From the NCBI GenBank assembly GCA_016550425.1, contig JABXGS010000189.1, positions 1-64,000 on the forward strand: a stretch of DNA of 64,000 nucleotides, read 5' to 3'. Below, in pieces: positions 41,780 through 51,330 of this stretch. The notes under the pieces are model-generated. The model saw nothing but the letters and a program-made list of their open reading frames with translations, made no database searches and was not told where the DNA came from. Every line of letters starts with the position of its first letter. The first letter of the stretch is position 1. The position numbers and the translations under genes are program-made. This DNA is from an archaeon. Lineage in GTDB: Archaea; Asgardarchaeota; Hermodarchaeia; Hermodarchaeales; Hermodarchaeaceae.

Positions 41780-43133
41780 CTCCTACGAGTTTAGAATCTC
41801 TCAAATGCTCCGCTGATTCACTGAACTGGTTTGCAGCTTTGGGCTTCTCTGCATCTGATGTTAGATTAGTGGGGAGTTCATGGTAGCTTTGTTTAAGGCG
41901 ATAAATCGTATAGCCAATGGGTAAGAGAAAAAACACGATTATGGCAAGGAATGCTGATAAAGCGGATCCAACCATGCCAAAATATTCAACACCAAAAGCG
42001 ATGGCAAAATCGGGAATGATCACCCAGAACAATACAAACACAATCGTACCTATCATTAAGGCGAACAAACCAAAGGGGTTCGGTGATATGTTTTGTTGAA
42101 GCTTGGCTGCACCAAGTAATACTAAGGCAAAGGTGAGAATCAATAAGAACATTTGGAACAGTCCCGAGTTTGCCAGTGGTCGAAAACCGACTTGAGTGAT
42201 ATAAGACCAATTGATGAAATATTGGTTCACTCGTAACCGATAATAGTAGACCAATGCTGGATACAATGATCCAAAGCCTGTTAGGGCAATAGCGACACTG
42301 GGAAATCGGCGAAACAGCACAATTACTGCAAGAATCATGATGACGGGGGACACCAATAGTAGATAGTATCGAAATTGCCCGGGAATCAGGTTCAACAACC
42401 AAAGGACGAAGTCAGGTAGCGGAACTAAAGGGGGGTTTTCCCCAGGTCTCAAGCCATTGAGCATGATAGCAAGGATAATCGGATACCATGCGATAATGGC
42501 AATAGGAATCAGTATAAGAAGGAGGATGAGCGCAGCCCAGTATTTTCTTGTTGAGGGCTGGCTTGTTGGAATTCCTGCGTATTCTATGAGCCATTTGGTG
42601 CTTTTTACGATGGTATAGCCTAAGAGGATTACTTGCAGAAAGATGATGATGATCCAAGACCAGGTGAATACGGTGAAGAATAAACCATTGGGGCCAAATA
42701 TGGCGAACATGAAATTCGGATAATGGATGAATATGGGGGGTAAGAGAAATATGAATACCAACGCCCAGCCGATTATCATTAGCGGAGAGCTGGCGTGCCG
42801 AAACCAGGATTGAAAAAGAAGATGCTGGCCTTTTTTAGAAATCGCAATCAATGCAAGGAGAAGAAACCCGACAAAGGCTCCGCAACCTCCAAACACCATC
42901 ACCCTGACCGAATTGACAACTCCTTGGCTGACTCCTGTCACAGGCTCCCAGGTTATAACGCGGAGGGGCTGTTGAATGAGGGCTAAAACAATGAAGATGC
43001 CTAATGTGATAATAAAGGTGACACTATGGCTCCAATTCTCTCGATTGAAAAACAGGCGTAATCCTGCAAAATAGTCTTTCAAAGCCTTCCATGCAGCTGA
43101 AGGGAGTTCGCGAAGGCTATCACTGATACTCAT
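41772..43133 (-). CDS. Multi-spanning membrane protein of unknown function
   Basis: About 453 residues with roughly ten to eleven hydrophobic helices beginning near residue 45, short polar loops, and a Pro- and Trp-rich segment in the middle (LNGLRPGENPPLVPLPDFV near residue 230). The C-terminal 40 residues are soluble and acidic. No transporter motif is recognised. The start is set at ATG 43133, 6 bases after AGGTG; ATG 43136 is equally possible. It is coupled to the smaller membrane protein downstream by an 8-base overlap. Confidence 0.72.
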   Translation of the reverse strand: MSISDSLRELPSAAWKALKDYFAGLRLFFNRENWSHSVTFIITLGIFIVLALIQQPLRVITWEPVTGVSQGVVNSVRVMVFGGCGAFVGFLLLALIAISKKGQHLLFQSWFRHASSPLMIIGWALVFIFLLPPIFIHYPNFMFAIFGPNGLFFTVFTWSWIIIIFLQVILLGYTIVKSTKWLIEYAGIPTSQPSTRKYWAALILLLILIPIAIIAWYPIILAIMLNGLRPGENPPLVPLPDFVLWLLNLIPGQFRYYLLLVSPVIMILAVIVLFRRFPSVAIALTGFGSLYPALVYYYRLRVNQYFINWSYITQVGFRPLANSGLFQMFLLILTFALVLLGAAKLQQNISPNPFGLFALMIGTIVFVLFWVIIPDFAIAFGVEYFGMVGSALSAFLAIIVFFLLPIGYTIYRLKQSYHELPTNLTSDAEKPKAANQFSESAEHLRDSKLVGDE

Positions 43134-43263
43134 CATGTACACCTGTATTAATCGTTCACGTTTTTACTGTGAACACATCGGATGATGATAATGATAAATT
43201 TTCACTCCCAAAGATTTCTGGTCTGAAATCTGTAACATATTTAGACACCATCCTTACAGGTAT

Positions 43264-43599
43264 TCAAAAATTATACGTAGTGAGATTATATACGGGTATG
43301 GTAAGCCATCCAATGAGGCCAAAGGCTGCCGCTAGGAAGATATATGGTTTTCTGCGGTCTCAGCTCTGGAGTGGAACATTGTCTGAGAGGATACCAAAGA
43401 TGATTCTCAGATACCAGGGGAGGAGAATCACTGCTTGCCTAACAATGCTCCAGAAGGTATTAACTCCGAGGAAACGTAGGTACTCTGGGAGAAATACCAG
43501 TGCGCTAAAGACGGCGCCTTGAGCCGCATAGAAAAGTCCAATATACCAAAGGTTCCGATCGTGTCATACGGCTTCATAATCTGGTTCTTTGAAGGACAT
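43264..43599 (-). pseudogene. Decayed MFS transporter N-terminal part with two in-frame TGA codons
   Basis: Read on the minus strand from ATG 43599, one frame gives MSFKEPDYEAV, TGA, then RNLWYIGLFYAAQGAVFSAL, PWYLRIIFGILSDNVPL, TGA, DRRKPYIFLAAAFGLIGWL, and ends at TGA 43264-43266. The order FxxD-x-x-P-L then R-R-K-P-Y-I is the TM2-TM3 signature of MFS proteins. Only about 110 residues are left of a protein normally 400 or longer. Two premature TGA codons and the 3' truncation mark it as a pseudogene. TGA is a normal stop elsewhere in the window. Confidence 0.72.
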
Positions 43600-43662
43600 A
43601 TCCTGCACTTTTCACCATAAGATGCTTAAATAATCCAAAGTTCATTCGATTACTTCAAGGTG

Positions 43663-43703
43663 AAAAAAAGAGAAGAAGGGGGCGTTAGTTAAGGGAACGC
43701 CCC
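43663..43703 (-). terminator. Terminator of the large surface protein gene
   Basis: On the minus strand, after the stop of the gene at 43723, GGGGCGTT and AACGCCCC (plus-strand 43679-43686 and 43696-43703) form an 8-bp stem, then a T7 run (43663-43669). It is placed 20 bases after the stop codon, as expected for an intrinsic-type terminator. Confidence 0.75.
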
Positions 43704-43722
43704 TGATTTATGGAGTGCTGGC

Positions 43723-45969
43723 TTAGCTACGTGTGAAAGCCCGACGTTTCCAAATTAGATAACCTACGAAAAGTCCAATCACAAGCATGATAACTGAAAC
43801 AGCAATGAAAGCTGCAATTATGGGAAGGGAGATTGGAGTTTGTGCAGGTCCAATAATGAAATCGACCACGCCATCACCAACGATGGCAAAGGTAACTCGT
43901 CCCGTATAACGAGCGGTAAAAGTTCCTTGATATGTCATACTAAATGGTAATGAAGGGCTGACGCCGATAAGGATGTTGTAAAAGGTCCCAATGATGAATG
44001 GACTTTCTCCAACAATATTTATGAAGTATCCGTATGCAACCAAACCGGCGGGGTTCAGTTCCATACTAAGAAGGTATGTGGTACCAGCAAGAACATCGAA
44101 AGTGTAGGTGGTAAATTCCTCGGGGTCAAGGTTCGCTGTAGCAACGGTGCCTAATGGGTAGGGTATTGGGGCTGTGATGGTAAGGCTTACATTAGCCTCA
44201 GTCATGTCACCGCCGACTATTCCGGGGCCTTGAACCTGTAGATAGTTGATGACATCACGTACCGAGACATACTTCAACATGGCAGTATCGTTGGTGTTCT
44301 CGGAATAACCGGTTCCACTTGCAGGATCTCCATAGCCGAGTGGTGGTCCTATGAAGCTCATGAACTGCCAATCTCGGAATGCTTCGGTTTGAGGATAGTC
44401 GTAGACTGCCACAGTACCTGTAGCTGTATATTCTGTAGCAAGGGCACTAACTGAATAGATCCCTCCACTGACTTGTGGTAGAGCGAAGCAATGGTAGAAA
44501 GGACCAATCGTACTGTTAAAATCAACAGTGTACACAGTTTCCGTTAATTCAGGGAAGGGTGTGATATCAACATTTGCAGTAATGTTGAATGTTTGACTGT
44601 GAGGATCACTGATTGCGTTCGCTTGTACGTACATGTAGAAGGTAGTGAATCGACTCGAAGCTCCTGGTCCGAAGGGTGGAACTGCCCCTGTGATAGATCC
44701 ATTGGTGTAAGTTGCATATGTTGCATATGCAAAATAGTACTCTGTATACATGTTATAGAGAACTCCGGGTGCTGGATAGCCCATGCTCTCACCAGAAACA
44801 TAGCCATGTTCGAGGGTATCATGGAGTGTATAATTAACACTCGGATCTTCGTAAATCTCATAGTACGGTCCGCAATAGCCACCATCCCATGCATCATAGG
44901 TTGAAACTGACCAATTGATTCCAGATGGATTGGAGAAGTAGGCGTCAAAGTAATGTCCTTCAGGAATGGTCACTGAAATAAAGGCATCAAGGACATTTGG
45001 AGTTGTATTAAATTGAAGTGGCAATGGTACACCAGGAATCAAAGGCGTGGTGGGTACGGGATTCACATTCATGGTGAATGTGGTTAACGAATCGTTTAGA
45101 ATTTCAAATTCGTCGCTAAGCGCTAGAACATAATACACGCCTCCGACCAAGACTTCTTCGTTCTTATACGGTCCCCAAATATCGCTACTTTCATTGGCTC
45201 CTGTTGGGACATCATAAACAGGATCCCAATATTGGTAGGGCATATATTCTCCGTAATTGAGGTCGATGAGCATTACGCCATCTAATGGATGATAGGTAGC
45301 ATCGCCACCCCATCCAGCCGTTGTACTCCAGTTAAGGCTTCCATACGCTGTGAAATTATAGAAGTTATTTTCTGGCAGATGTAATCGGAATCCTTGCCAG
45401 GTGTGATCCGTTGTCCATTCAAGGGTTGTATTTTGGCCCATTGGCATTGCATCAGGTAATGCGCCAAACAGCAAAAGCTGTTCGACTGTAAGGTTCCCTG
45501 TGACTTGGTCTCCGGTAGAATAGCTTGTTAATGCGAAATCAATTCGAATGTAACCTTGGCGTAAACAGAGAAGGTCCATGTCAAAAGAACCGGTGTCATT
45601 TTCGTGTCGGTTATTGAAATCATATGAATTGAAGTTATCTAGTGTCTGGAAGTATGTGCCCGCAATGGGGAACCACATATTCTGGGTCTGATACCAATCA
45701 GTGTCGATATCCACCCCTCCAGGGGTTGCGTTAACAACGAAGTAAGAGATGTTAAATCGGTAAATTCCAGGTTCAATTATCTGAACTTCGAAGCTCTCTT
45801 GAGGTTCGGTGTCATTGATGACAACTGTTGTTATGCCGTTAATTGGAGCTGGAACTGCAGCCACTGAAGGTGATGTTGGTTGTTCTTGTACAAGCTGTGG
45901 GGGAATCCCGAATTGAAATACTAGTAGACTAATTATTAAGAGACTGATTTTCCAAATATTTCGGTTCAT
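43723..45969 (-). CDS. Large secreted membrane-anchored surface protein
   Basis: About 748 residues. Signal peptide (KISLLIISLLVFQF), a long Tyr/Asn/Thr/Gly-rich extracellular region with many N-x-S/T sequons (more than 15), and one C-terminal membrane helix (about 715-740) ending in KRRAFTRS. The middle part repeats motifs starting with a short beta strand pattern, for example TFTMNVNPVPTTP and YSVSALATEYTATGT. No known domain was recognised; S-layer or adhesin is the most likely role. The start is set at ATG 45969; a GTG at 45984 would add five residues. A clear terminator follows. The membrane-protein pair at 41-43 kb lies downstream on the same strand. Confidence 0.74.
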   Translation of the reverse strand: MNRNIWKISLLIISLLVFQFGIPPQLVQEQPTSPSVAAVPAPINGITTVVINDTEPQESFEVQIIEPGIYRFNISYFVVNATPGGVDIDTDWYQTQNMWFPIAGTYFQTLDNFNSYDFNNRHENDTGSFDMDLLCLRQGYIRIDFALTSYSTGDQVTGNLTVEQLLLFGALPDAMPMGQNTTLEWTTDHTWQGFRLHLPENNFYNFTAYGSLNWSTTAGWGGDATYHPLDGVMLIDLNYGEYMPYQYWDPVYDVPTGANESSDIWGPYKNEEVLVGGVYYVLALSDEFEILNDSLTTFTMNVNPVPTTPLIPGVPLPLQFNTTPNVLDAFISVTIPEGHYFDAYFSNPSGINWSVSTYDAWDGGYCGPYYEIYEDPSVNYTLHDTLEHGYVSGESMGYPAPGVLYNMYTEYYFAYATYATYTNGSITGAVPPFGPGASSRFTTFYMYVQANAISDPHSQTFNITANVDITPFPELTETVYTVDFNSTIGPFYHCFALPQVSGGIYSVSALATEYTATGTVAVYDYPQTEAFRDWQFMSFIGPPLGYGDPASGTGYSENTNDTAMLKYVSVRDVINYLQVQGPGIVGGDMTEANVSLTITAPIPYPLGTVATANLDPEEFTTYTFDVLAGTTYLLSMELNPAGLVAYGYFINIVGESPFIIGTFYNILIGVSPSLPFSMTYQGTFTARYTGRVTFAIVGDGVVDFIIGPAQTPISLPIIAAFIAVSVIMLVIGLFVGYLIWKRRAFTRS

Positions 45970-46150
45970 CTTTTCAAATCTCACTATAGTTCGATTTTTC
46001 TAAAGCTGTAGTTTGACGATTCCCGCTGGAAGATATAAATCGCCAACTGCTTACCGCTGATTAAAGCAAACGCTATAAAAAAGATATCGGGTTAAAACAC
46101 CTGGATCTGAATTCATTGAATTCTCCAAGATGGCCTTTAACTAGTCTGGA

Positions 46151-46509
46151 TTGAATTCTATCCTGGTGTTTGCTGATACAGGATTCCCAGGTATGGTGAC
46201 GTTTCACTATGACCAAGGAACAGTGTTTCTGTCAAGTCCACATGCTGAATATGAGGAGCGCTGTGGTCGTGGTGAGCTGTCACAGACCAATTTGATCCAT
46301 AACCGCTATATGAGAAGCTCACTGATTCAGATTCGGAATGGAATCTACTTTGTAAGGTTTCTCGCTAGCTTGTTGATGCATCACCTAATTATCAACTTGG
46401 ATTAGGTGTGGTCACATTAATTCTTAATGGCGGTGTCGTCGAAGTAATCATAGTGGTTGGCGTCTTTATTCTTCGCCATCGCAAATGTGCTTTTTATTCC
46501 GAATTCTAA
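46151..46509 (+). pseudogene. Decayed copy of the neighbouring secreted amidotransferase-like gene
   Basis: The frame from 46151 gives DTGFPGMVTFHYDQGTVFLS then SPHAEYEE, matching ELPAMIALRYGAGTAFLSSP and PHPEFEE in the intact gene at 46565. Beyond that, homology jumps to another frame: LTDSDSEWNLLCKVSR, a TAG where the intact gene has a TGG Trp codon, then LVDASPNYQLGL, a membrane helix and RHRK to the stop at 46507-46509. So it has a frameshift, a nonsense codon and no 5' half. The copy shows that a tandem duplicate decayed. Confidence 0.77.
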
Positions 46510-46564
46510 AAGTATTTACAGGGAAAAAACAGGTCTTAACTCCTCTTTACCAAGGTGAGAATCA

Positions 46565-47521
46565 ATGAATTCCTCTCATCTAACTCAGTGGAATTGGCTG
46601 GGTCTCTCTCTTTTTATCAGTCTTTTAAGTTGTTTAATGATATTTGCTCCAACCGTTGAGCTTGATGCTACGATTGTTCAAACAAGGTCAGACTTGGTTA
46701 ATGTACGAGTTGCAATCATAGGATTTCACGGGCGTCAAAGTAATAATAATGGCAGCGCTATAGCTCTGCAATACATGTATGAGTGGATGAATGCCTCGGT
46801 AGAAGTAATTGATGGACTGGATGTTCAAAACGGGAAATTGTTCCAATTCGATCTTGTTATCTTTCCTGCAGCTAATCCCAATGCGTATTATCGAGAGCTC
46901 ACCCCTCTAGGTATAGAGCGGATTCGGCACTTTGTAGCTTTAGGTGGATCAATCTTGAGTATTTGTCGTGGAACCGAGTTTGTTGTAAATAATTTAAGGT
47001 TAGCGGATGTGTCGTTGCATCTTTGTGGCGCTCAAGGCGTTGTGTGCTATGATGAACATCACCATGATGGTGTAAGCGAGAAATATCTCTCGGAACTGAT
47101 AGTAAATCACGAATCCACAGGACCACAACTTTACGCCGAACCAGATTCCTATTGGTTATTTGCAATTGGTTCTTCTTATTTCAATTGGAGTGCTAGATTA
47201 AGTATACTCCCAATTATGTTCTATGCAAACAGTGAGTTACCAGCTATGATCGCCCTCCGTTATGGTGCAGGTACGGCATTCCTATCTAGCCCCCATCCTG
47301 AATTTGAAGAGGGCGATGATCGGGATGGAGTAACGAATTATGATTATCTAAATGATACTGATTCCGAGTGGAATCTACTGCAAAAAATATCCTGTTGGCT
47401 TATCGACGCATCACCAGCTGCACCCGTGGAGCCTTGTATTTGGACTTTCACCGGTATCAGTGTAGCTGTGCTCTTTACGACGATTTATCTTCTCTTTCGA
47501 AGGCGAAGACAGAAACAGTGA
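46565..47521 (+). CDS. Secreted, membrane-anchored class I amidotransferase-like (BPL_N-type) protein
   Basis: A 318-residue protein: signal-anchor helix at about 12-30, a class I glutamine amidotransferase-like domain from about 46 to 255, and a C-terminal membrane helix (about 288-310) ending in RRRRQ. The nucleophile elbow is GGSILSICRGTEFV with Cys134; RYGAGTAFLSSPHPEFEE near 233-250 gives the His/Glu part of a possible triad (biotin-protein ligase N-terminal type). As the domain is outside the membrane it cannot act on cytosolic substrates; sugars or peptides are possible. AAGGTGAG precedes the ATG. A decayed copy lies just upstream. Confidence 0.74.
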   Translation: MNSSHLTQWNWLGLSLFISLLSCLMIFAPTVELDATIVQTRSDLVNVRVAIIGFHGRQSNNNGSAIALQYMYEWMNASVEVIDGLDVQNGKLFQFDLVIFPAANPNAYYRELTPLGIERIRHFVALGGSILSICRGTEFVVNNLRLADVSLHLCGAQGVVCYDEHHHDGVSEKYLSELIVNHESTGPQLYAEPDSYWLFAIGSSYFNWSARLSILPIMFYANSELPAMIALRYGAGTAFLSSPHPEFEEGDDRDGVTNYDYLNDTDSEWNLLQKISCWLIDASPAAPVEPCIWTFTGISVAVLFTTIYLLFRRRRQKQ

Positions 47522-48668
47522 TTTATTATCAATATTTTAGTCTGTTTTTCGGATACACTTGTCAAGCAGGATTGCCTAAATATAACTGAATCCACGACCT
47601 ATCTCTGCGATGTCCCTTTGTTAAAACAAATGGAGAAAACGGAGCAGCTTTTCTATTGATTGCAGCAGTTTAGAAGGAGAATATTATAAGCTCGCTTTCT
47701 GTAACGATTGTCCCTTGAATCCGTTGCGAGCTTGTCAGGACAACCGACGTGTTTAGAGGAAGTAACAACTAATTAGCATCTCGTTGAAGCTAGAAATAGT
47801 AGAAATAGTGTAATTGTGACAGTTTTGGGGCTTATTATGCAAGATTTTGTACAAAATTAACGTTTATCATCTTATCTGGAATAGGGCATTATGACACTTT
47901 CGAGTCAGTAAATTGGCATACACCAGAAGTTTGACAAAGGGGTAAATATTTTCCTAAGCTGCCTGCAGGCACACCGTGTGGGTATCTATATTTTTTAATC
48001 AAGAACAAATAGACTTTCTCTAATACGAGTGAATGTGATAATATCCTCCTATTTGAGCAGCTTCATCCAACATCCCTACTCTATTTTCGAAGCAAACCAC
48101 TACTGTAAAGAATTCAATAATGCCATCTAAAATGGTTCCATCTTTAAGGCTCGGCTCGATTTGAATTGAACATGGCTGGTTGAAGTCATGTAAACTTGAT
48201 ACACCATTTGTTTAATGTAAATTATGACTGGTCTCTGGTATGAGCCGTTCAAGTGTTGTTAAAAAAGCATGAGTTAAGCTTATTTTATCCCGGCTTCGAG
48301 GAAGATAGAAGATTGTGCTGGGACATGGTAAAATACAATTATTTCTAGACTCACATGAAATAGGCTATCTAATCATGAATCCCGTTGAGTTTATGATAAT
48401 TCCAATGTGAGAGAAATTATTGTTAATCAAATAAGTCTTCGATTACTTTCACCGAACTAAAAGGCGAGGTAGGCATGGGATTTATAGAAAGCCGAATTAT
48501 ACTAATCTCTTGGTTCGAAAGAACAACAAACTACATTTTTCCGCAGATGTAACTTTTGACCAACTTGAATCACTGAAGCCAATAGAACTTATTGAAGCCT
48601 TTAGGGAGAGAGTATTCACTTTATACATTAATCCCGTTTTGCAATTATCTGATAGATGGCAAGCATTA
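47522..48668. other. Gene-poor stretch with coding-like remnants
   Basis: About 1.15 kb with no complete gene. Three open stretches look like decayed coding sequence: plus strand 47625-47755, ending with a Cys-rich FCNDCPLNPLRACQDNRR; minus strand 48020-48210, with SIQIEPSLKDGTILDGIIEF; and plus strand 48437-48668, with LHFSADVTFDQLESLKPIEL. None has a start codon with a ribosome site, or a recognised family. The last continues into the 3' end of the protease gene on the opposite strand. No RNA gene was recognised. Confidence 0.5.
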
Positions 48669-50282
48669 TCATGTTCCCCAATATTTCCAGAGTGGATCCG
48701 TACGTGTTGCCCAATGAACACCACAGTACCAGGGCTCTAAAACCATATTGTGTGGAGATGCCTCCGCCATACAACAGGCCCAATTGGCGCAGTAATATTC
48801 CCCACCATATACATCAAGTTCTATAATACCAAGAGTGTGTCCAAACTCGTGCATAAGTGTGGTTCTTCGTTTCTCTTCAGTGTCTAAATATTCATCAGCG
48901 AGAAAAGCACAATCAGTATCATCTGGGTGGATATAGCCATAATAACCTGGAGGCCCATAATGACCGAAGACCACATAACGCCAGTTTTCGCTGTCATTGA
49001 TATGATCAAAGAAAGTTGGGATATAGGTGTTCAGGAAAGTGTCTGGTTCAACCATCTCTTCATGAGGGTTACCTGTACTGTTAATTTGGAAGTCAACACG
49101 TTCATAGCCATGAACCTTATAATACGCCTCCACATATTCAACGACTGACGCAGGTGGTTCATGCCCTGTACATCCATTTCCTGCCTTCATCCAATCCACT
49201 TCAACAAAGACCGATTCATAGTGTATGGCACAGAGATTAACCCGCCAGCCATATTCACAATAACTGCCACTGCGTATCTGAAGTTTGAGTTCATGCATCG
49301 TTGGATCACCAATAGGATCTCCAGGGTCTGGAGGATTAGCATAATCACCTATGTTGAACTCAAATTGATGACTGCCTGAAACAACTCTTTCGGAAACCAC
49401 AGTATTGCCATCGAGATAAATGCTCAAAAACCGAGTATAACGGTCATTTATTCGTTGGATATCTAGGTTGAGAATAGTATCATCTCCACACTCGACCCAG
49501 TACTGGAGCGTGGACCGATATATCTTTGGGAAGTACTCTCCCTCAACATTTCCAGCACGACCGCCAGATAGTGTATATGGCCAGAAGTAAACAAGTTTCC
49601 ACCCATGATTTTTATATCCTCCATAGTAAATTTCAAGTTCAATGCGATGGGAACCAAGGGTCGTGTAAAATAGGACATGTCCATTGAATCCACTTGAACC
49701 AATCACAGACGAATGGACAAGCACCCCATCACAACGAACATAAAAATAACGTGAGTAGCTATCCTGGTCTTGCTCAATTACAATATCTAGTCGTTGATTG
49801 CCAGTCCATCCAAAAGCACACTGGAAATAGAGTATGCTGTGAGACTGTTTGGGAAACCAGTGACCCTCAAAGTTGGGGAACTTTGGTAGCGCTGGATTCC
49901 AGCGATCAGCAGGTTGACCTGACGTGCCTCCATGGTCACCAAGAAGTGCTAGCTCATCGACTCCTTCAGTGGAGTTATTGTCAATGGAGAGAGGATGGCA
50001 ATTTTTCGAATGGAGACTCTCATTTATGGGTGGCAGTAGCCCTGTTGCATTGACAAAGCTGCTAGAAGAAGTGTTTGATACCCAATTACTGGATTCCCAT
50101 CGATCCCACCAATATTGCTCTTGTTCTACAATTTCTGAAGAGTGCTTATCAGGTTTAGAGTAAAAATGACTAGATTCTTTTGGAGTCTCTATGTTCAAGT
50201 CAGCACCGTAAGCAAGGTTTGGTCTAGTAAAACCAAAAACCAGCGAAAGTCCTAAAACTAAGACGATTACGATTGCATACAA
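48669..50282 (-). CDS. Secreted zinc metalloprotease (metzincin-like)
   Basis: A 537-residue secreted protein. Residues 1-25 are a signal peptide. About 130-350 form two Trp/Tyr-rich beta domains (YFQCAFGWTGNQRLDIVIE; YRSTLQYWVECGDDTILNLD) of a carbohydrate-binding or wrapped sandwich type. The catalytic region has MHEFGHTLGIIELD (His478, Glu479, His482) followed by ACCMAEAS, a Met-turn-like C-x-M. In metzincins a third His follows at H-E-x-x-H-x-x-G-x-x-H; here that position is Glu488 and Asp490 is near, so the third ligand is unusual. Several Cys suggest disulfides. The frame opens at a TTG (50282), with an in-frame stop just upstream. Confidence 0.73.
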   Translation of the reverse strand: MYAIVIVLVLGLSLVFGFTRPNLAYGADLNIETPKESSHFYSKPDKHSSEIVEQEQYWWDRWESSNWVSNTSSSSFVNATGLLPPINESLHSKNCHPLSIDNNSTEGVDELALLGDHGGTSGQPADRWNPALPKFPNFEGHWFPKQSHSILYFQCAFGWTGNQRLDIVIEQDQDSYSRYFYVRCDGVLVHSSVIGSSGFNGHVLFYTTLGSHRIELEIYYGGYKNHGWKLVYFWPYTLSGGRAGNVEGEYFPKIYRSTLQYWVECGDDTILNLDIQRINDRYTRFLSIYLDGNTVVSERVVSGSHQFEFNIGDYANPPDPGDPIGDPTMHELKLQIRSGSYCEYGWRVNLCAIHYESVFVEVDWMKAGNGCTGHEPPASVVEYVEAYYKVHGYERVDFQINSTGNPHEEMVEPDTFLNTYIPTFFDHINDSENWRYVVFGHYGPPGYYGYIHPDDTDCAFLADEYLDTEEKRRTTLMHEFGHTLGIIELDVYGGEYYCANWACCMAEASPHNMVLEPWYCGVHWATRTDPLWKYWGT

Positions 50283-50306
50283 CTTTTCATTTCAAACCAT
50301 CCCATA

Positions 50307-50353
50307 CGTGGAAATAGTGGATTCGAACAAAGATTTGTCTTGACTATTCCACG
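50307..50353. other. Imperfect hairpin upstream of the protease gene
   Basis: CGTGGAAATAGT (50307-50318) pairs with ACTATTCCACG (50343-50353), one base bulged, around a loop that contains an inner ACAAA-GA-TTTGT hairpin (50328-50339). It lies 24 bases before the gene start on the minus strand. It could fold in RNA as a leader hairpin or be an operator. Confidence 0.45.
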
Positions 50354-50505
50354 TTCTATCCTTTGCAGCTATATGATATAAGCATTTCAAGAAATGCCTA
50401 AAATGAGATTCGATCCTATAAATTTGCTGGAACTATTGTGGTATAGTGGACACAAATCGACTAGTCGTTGGCATCAGCTAGGTGTGCAGTTAAACAATTA
50501 CCTTT

Positions 50506-51057
50506 TCATTTGCTGACTTGAAGACGCCAGCCCACCAATGTCAGCATCCTCTGATGTTGGGTTTCCCACCGCCCATAGAGAAGATAGGTAAGTAGGAATC
50601 CTGGAAGCCCCAGCCCCACAAGGAGTAACAGGAAATAAGGCAGGATAATGACCATGTATCCATCCACCATGGGATACCACATTACTCGGATTATCCCTCC
50701 GATGACAATAGCTAGCAGGAGGCTGTTATTCCCTGCGGTGGTCGTCCCGATATGCCGCAATTGAGCCCGCGTCATAAAGACCTGAAGGAGAATGACAAGA
50801 CTCGTGCAGACAGCGACGAAGAACCAACCGTAACCTATCCGAAAGGCGCGAAAGAACTCTACGGCCACCAGAACCTCAGGAGGAGGCCCATACACTGGAA
50901 GATACTGTATTGCAAGGAACCATGTACGACCCACAAGGGCTCCCAACGCCATCCAAATGGTCAGGGTCACCACGATTGAGCGATTCCGCGCTTTATCTAA
51001 CCACGTTATGTCAGCCTTTTGACTCCTGTTACTCTGCAAAAACCATACCTCAGCCAA
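50506..51057 (-). CDS. Four-helix membrane protein of unknown function
   Basis: A 183-residue protein with hydrophobic segments at about 27-47, 66-92, 108-128 and 131-160 and short loops. Polar N-terminus (SNRSQKADITWLDKARNRS) and basic C-terminus. No family recognised; no operon partner within 200 bases. The plus-strand sequence has no competing gene, and the reading frame keeps the hydrophobicity pattern of a real membrane protein. Confidence 0.6.
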   Translation of the reverse strand: MAEVWFLQSNRSQKADITWLDKARNRSIVVTLTIWMALGALVGRTWFLAIQYLPVYGPPPEVLVAVEFFRAFRIGYGWFFVAVCTSLVILLQVFMTRAQLRHIGTTTAGNNSLLLAIVIGGIIRVMWYPMVDGYMVIILPYFLLLLVGLGLPGFLLTYLLYGRWETQHQRMLTLVGWRLQVSK

Positions 51058-51330
51058 GTCTTTTCAATGGGTTCTTTTAAGACTTTCTAAACCTAGAAGA
51101 GTATCATGTTGGGGTTACCTTAGCGAATAAAAATGCTCAGTCTCTGTGGATAGTTCACAACAAGTCATACCCACTCCACCAAGACAAATAAATTTGCTTT
51201 CCAGATTTAATATCGACTCCTTCGATTCCATGCGACTGGAATCGTCATCTTAGGATGCGTATTCCAAGTCTAGATGGCATATCGAAAATCAATTCACCAT
51301 CTGGAGAATCTACTTGTATGGGTCGGTTGC

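Noticed and set aside
43169..43522. Plus-strand open frame of 117 codons
   Set aside because: The opposite strand shows clear MFS signature residues in the same place, so this frame is a shadow.
43264..43599. TGA read as Trp or selenocysteine in the MFS remnant
   Set aside because: Other genes in the window end normally at TGA, no SECIS-like element is apparent, and the remnant ends early.
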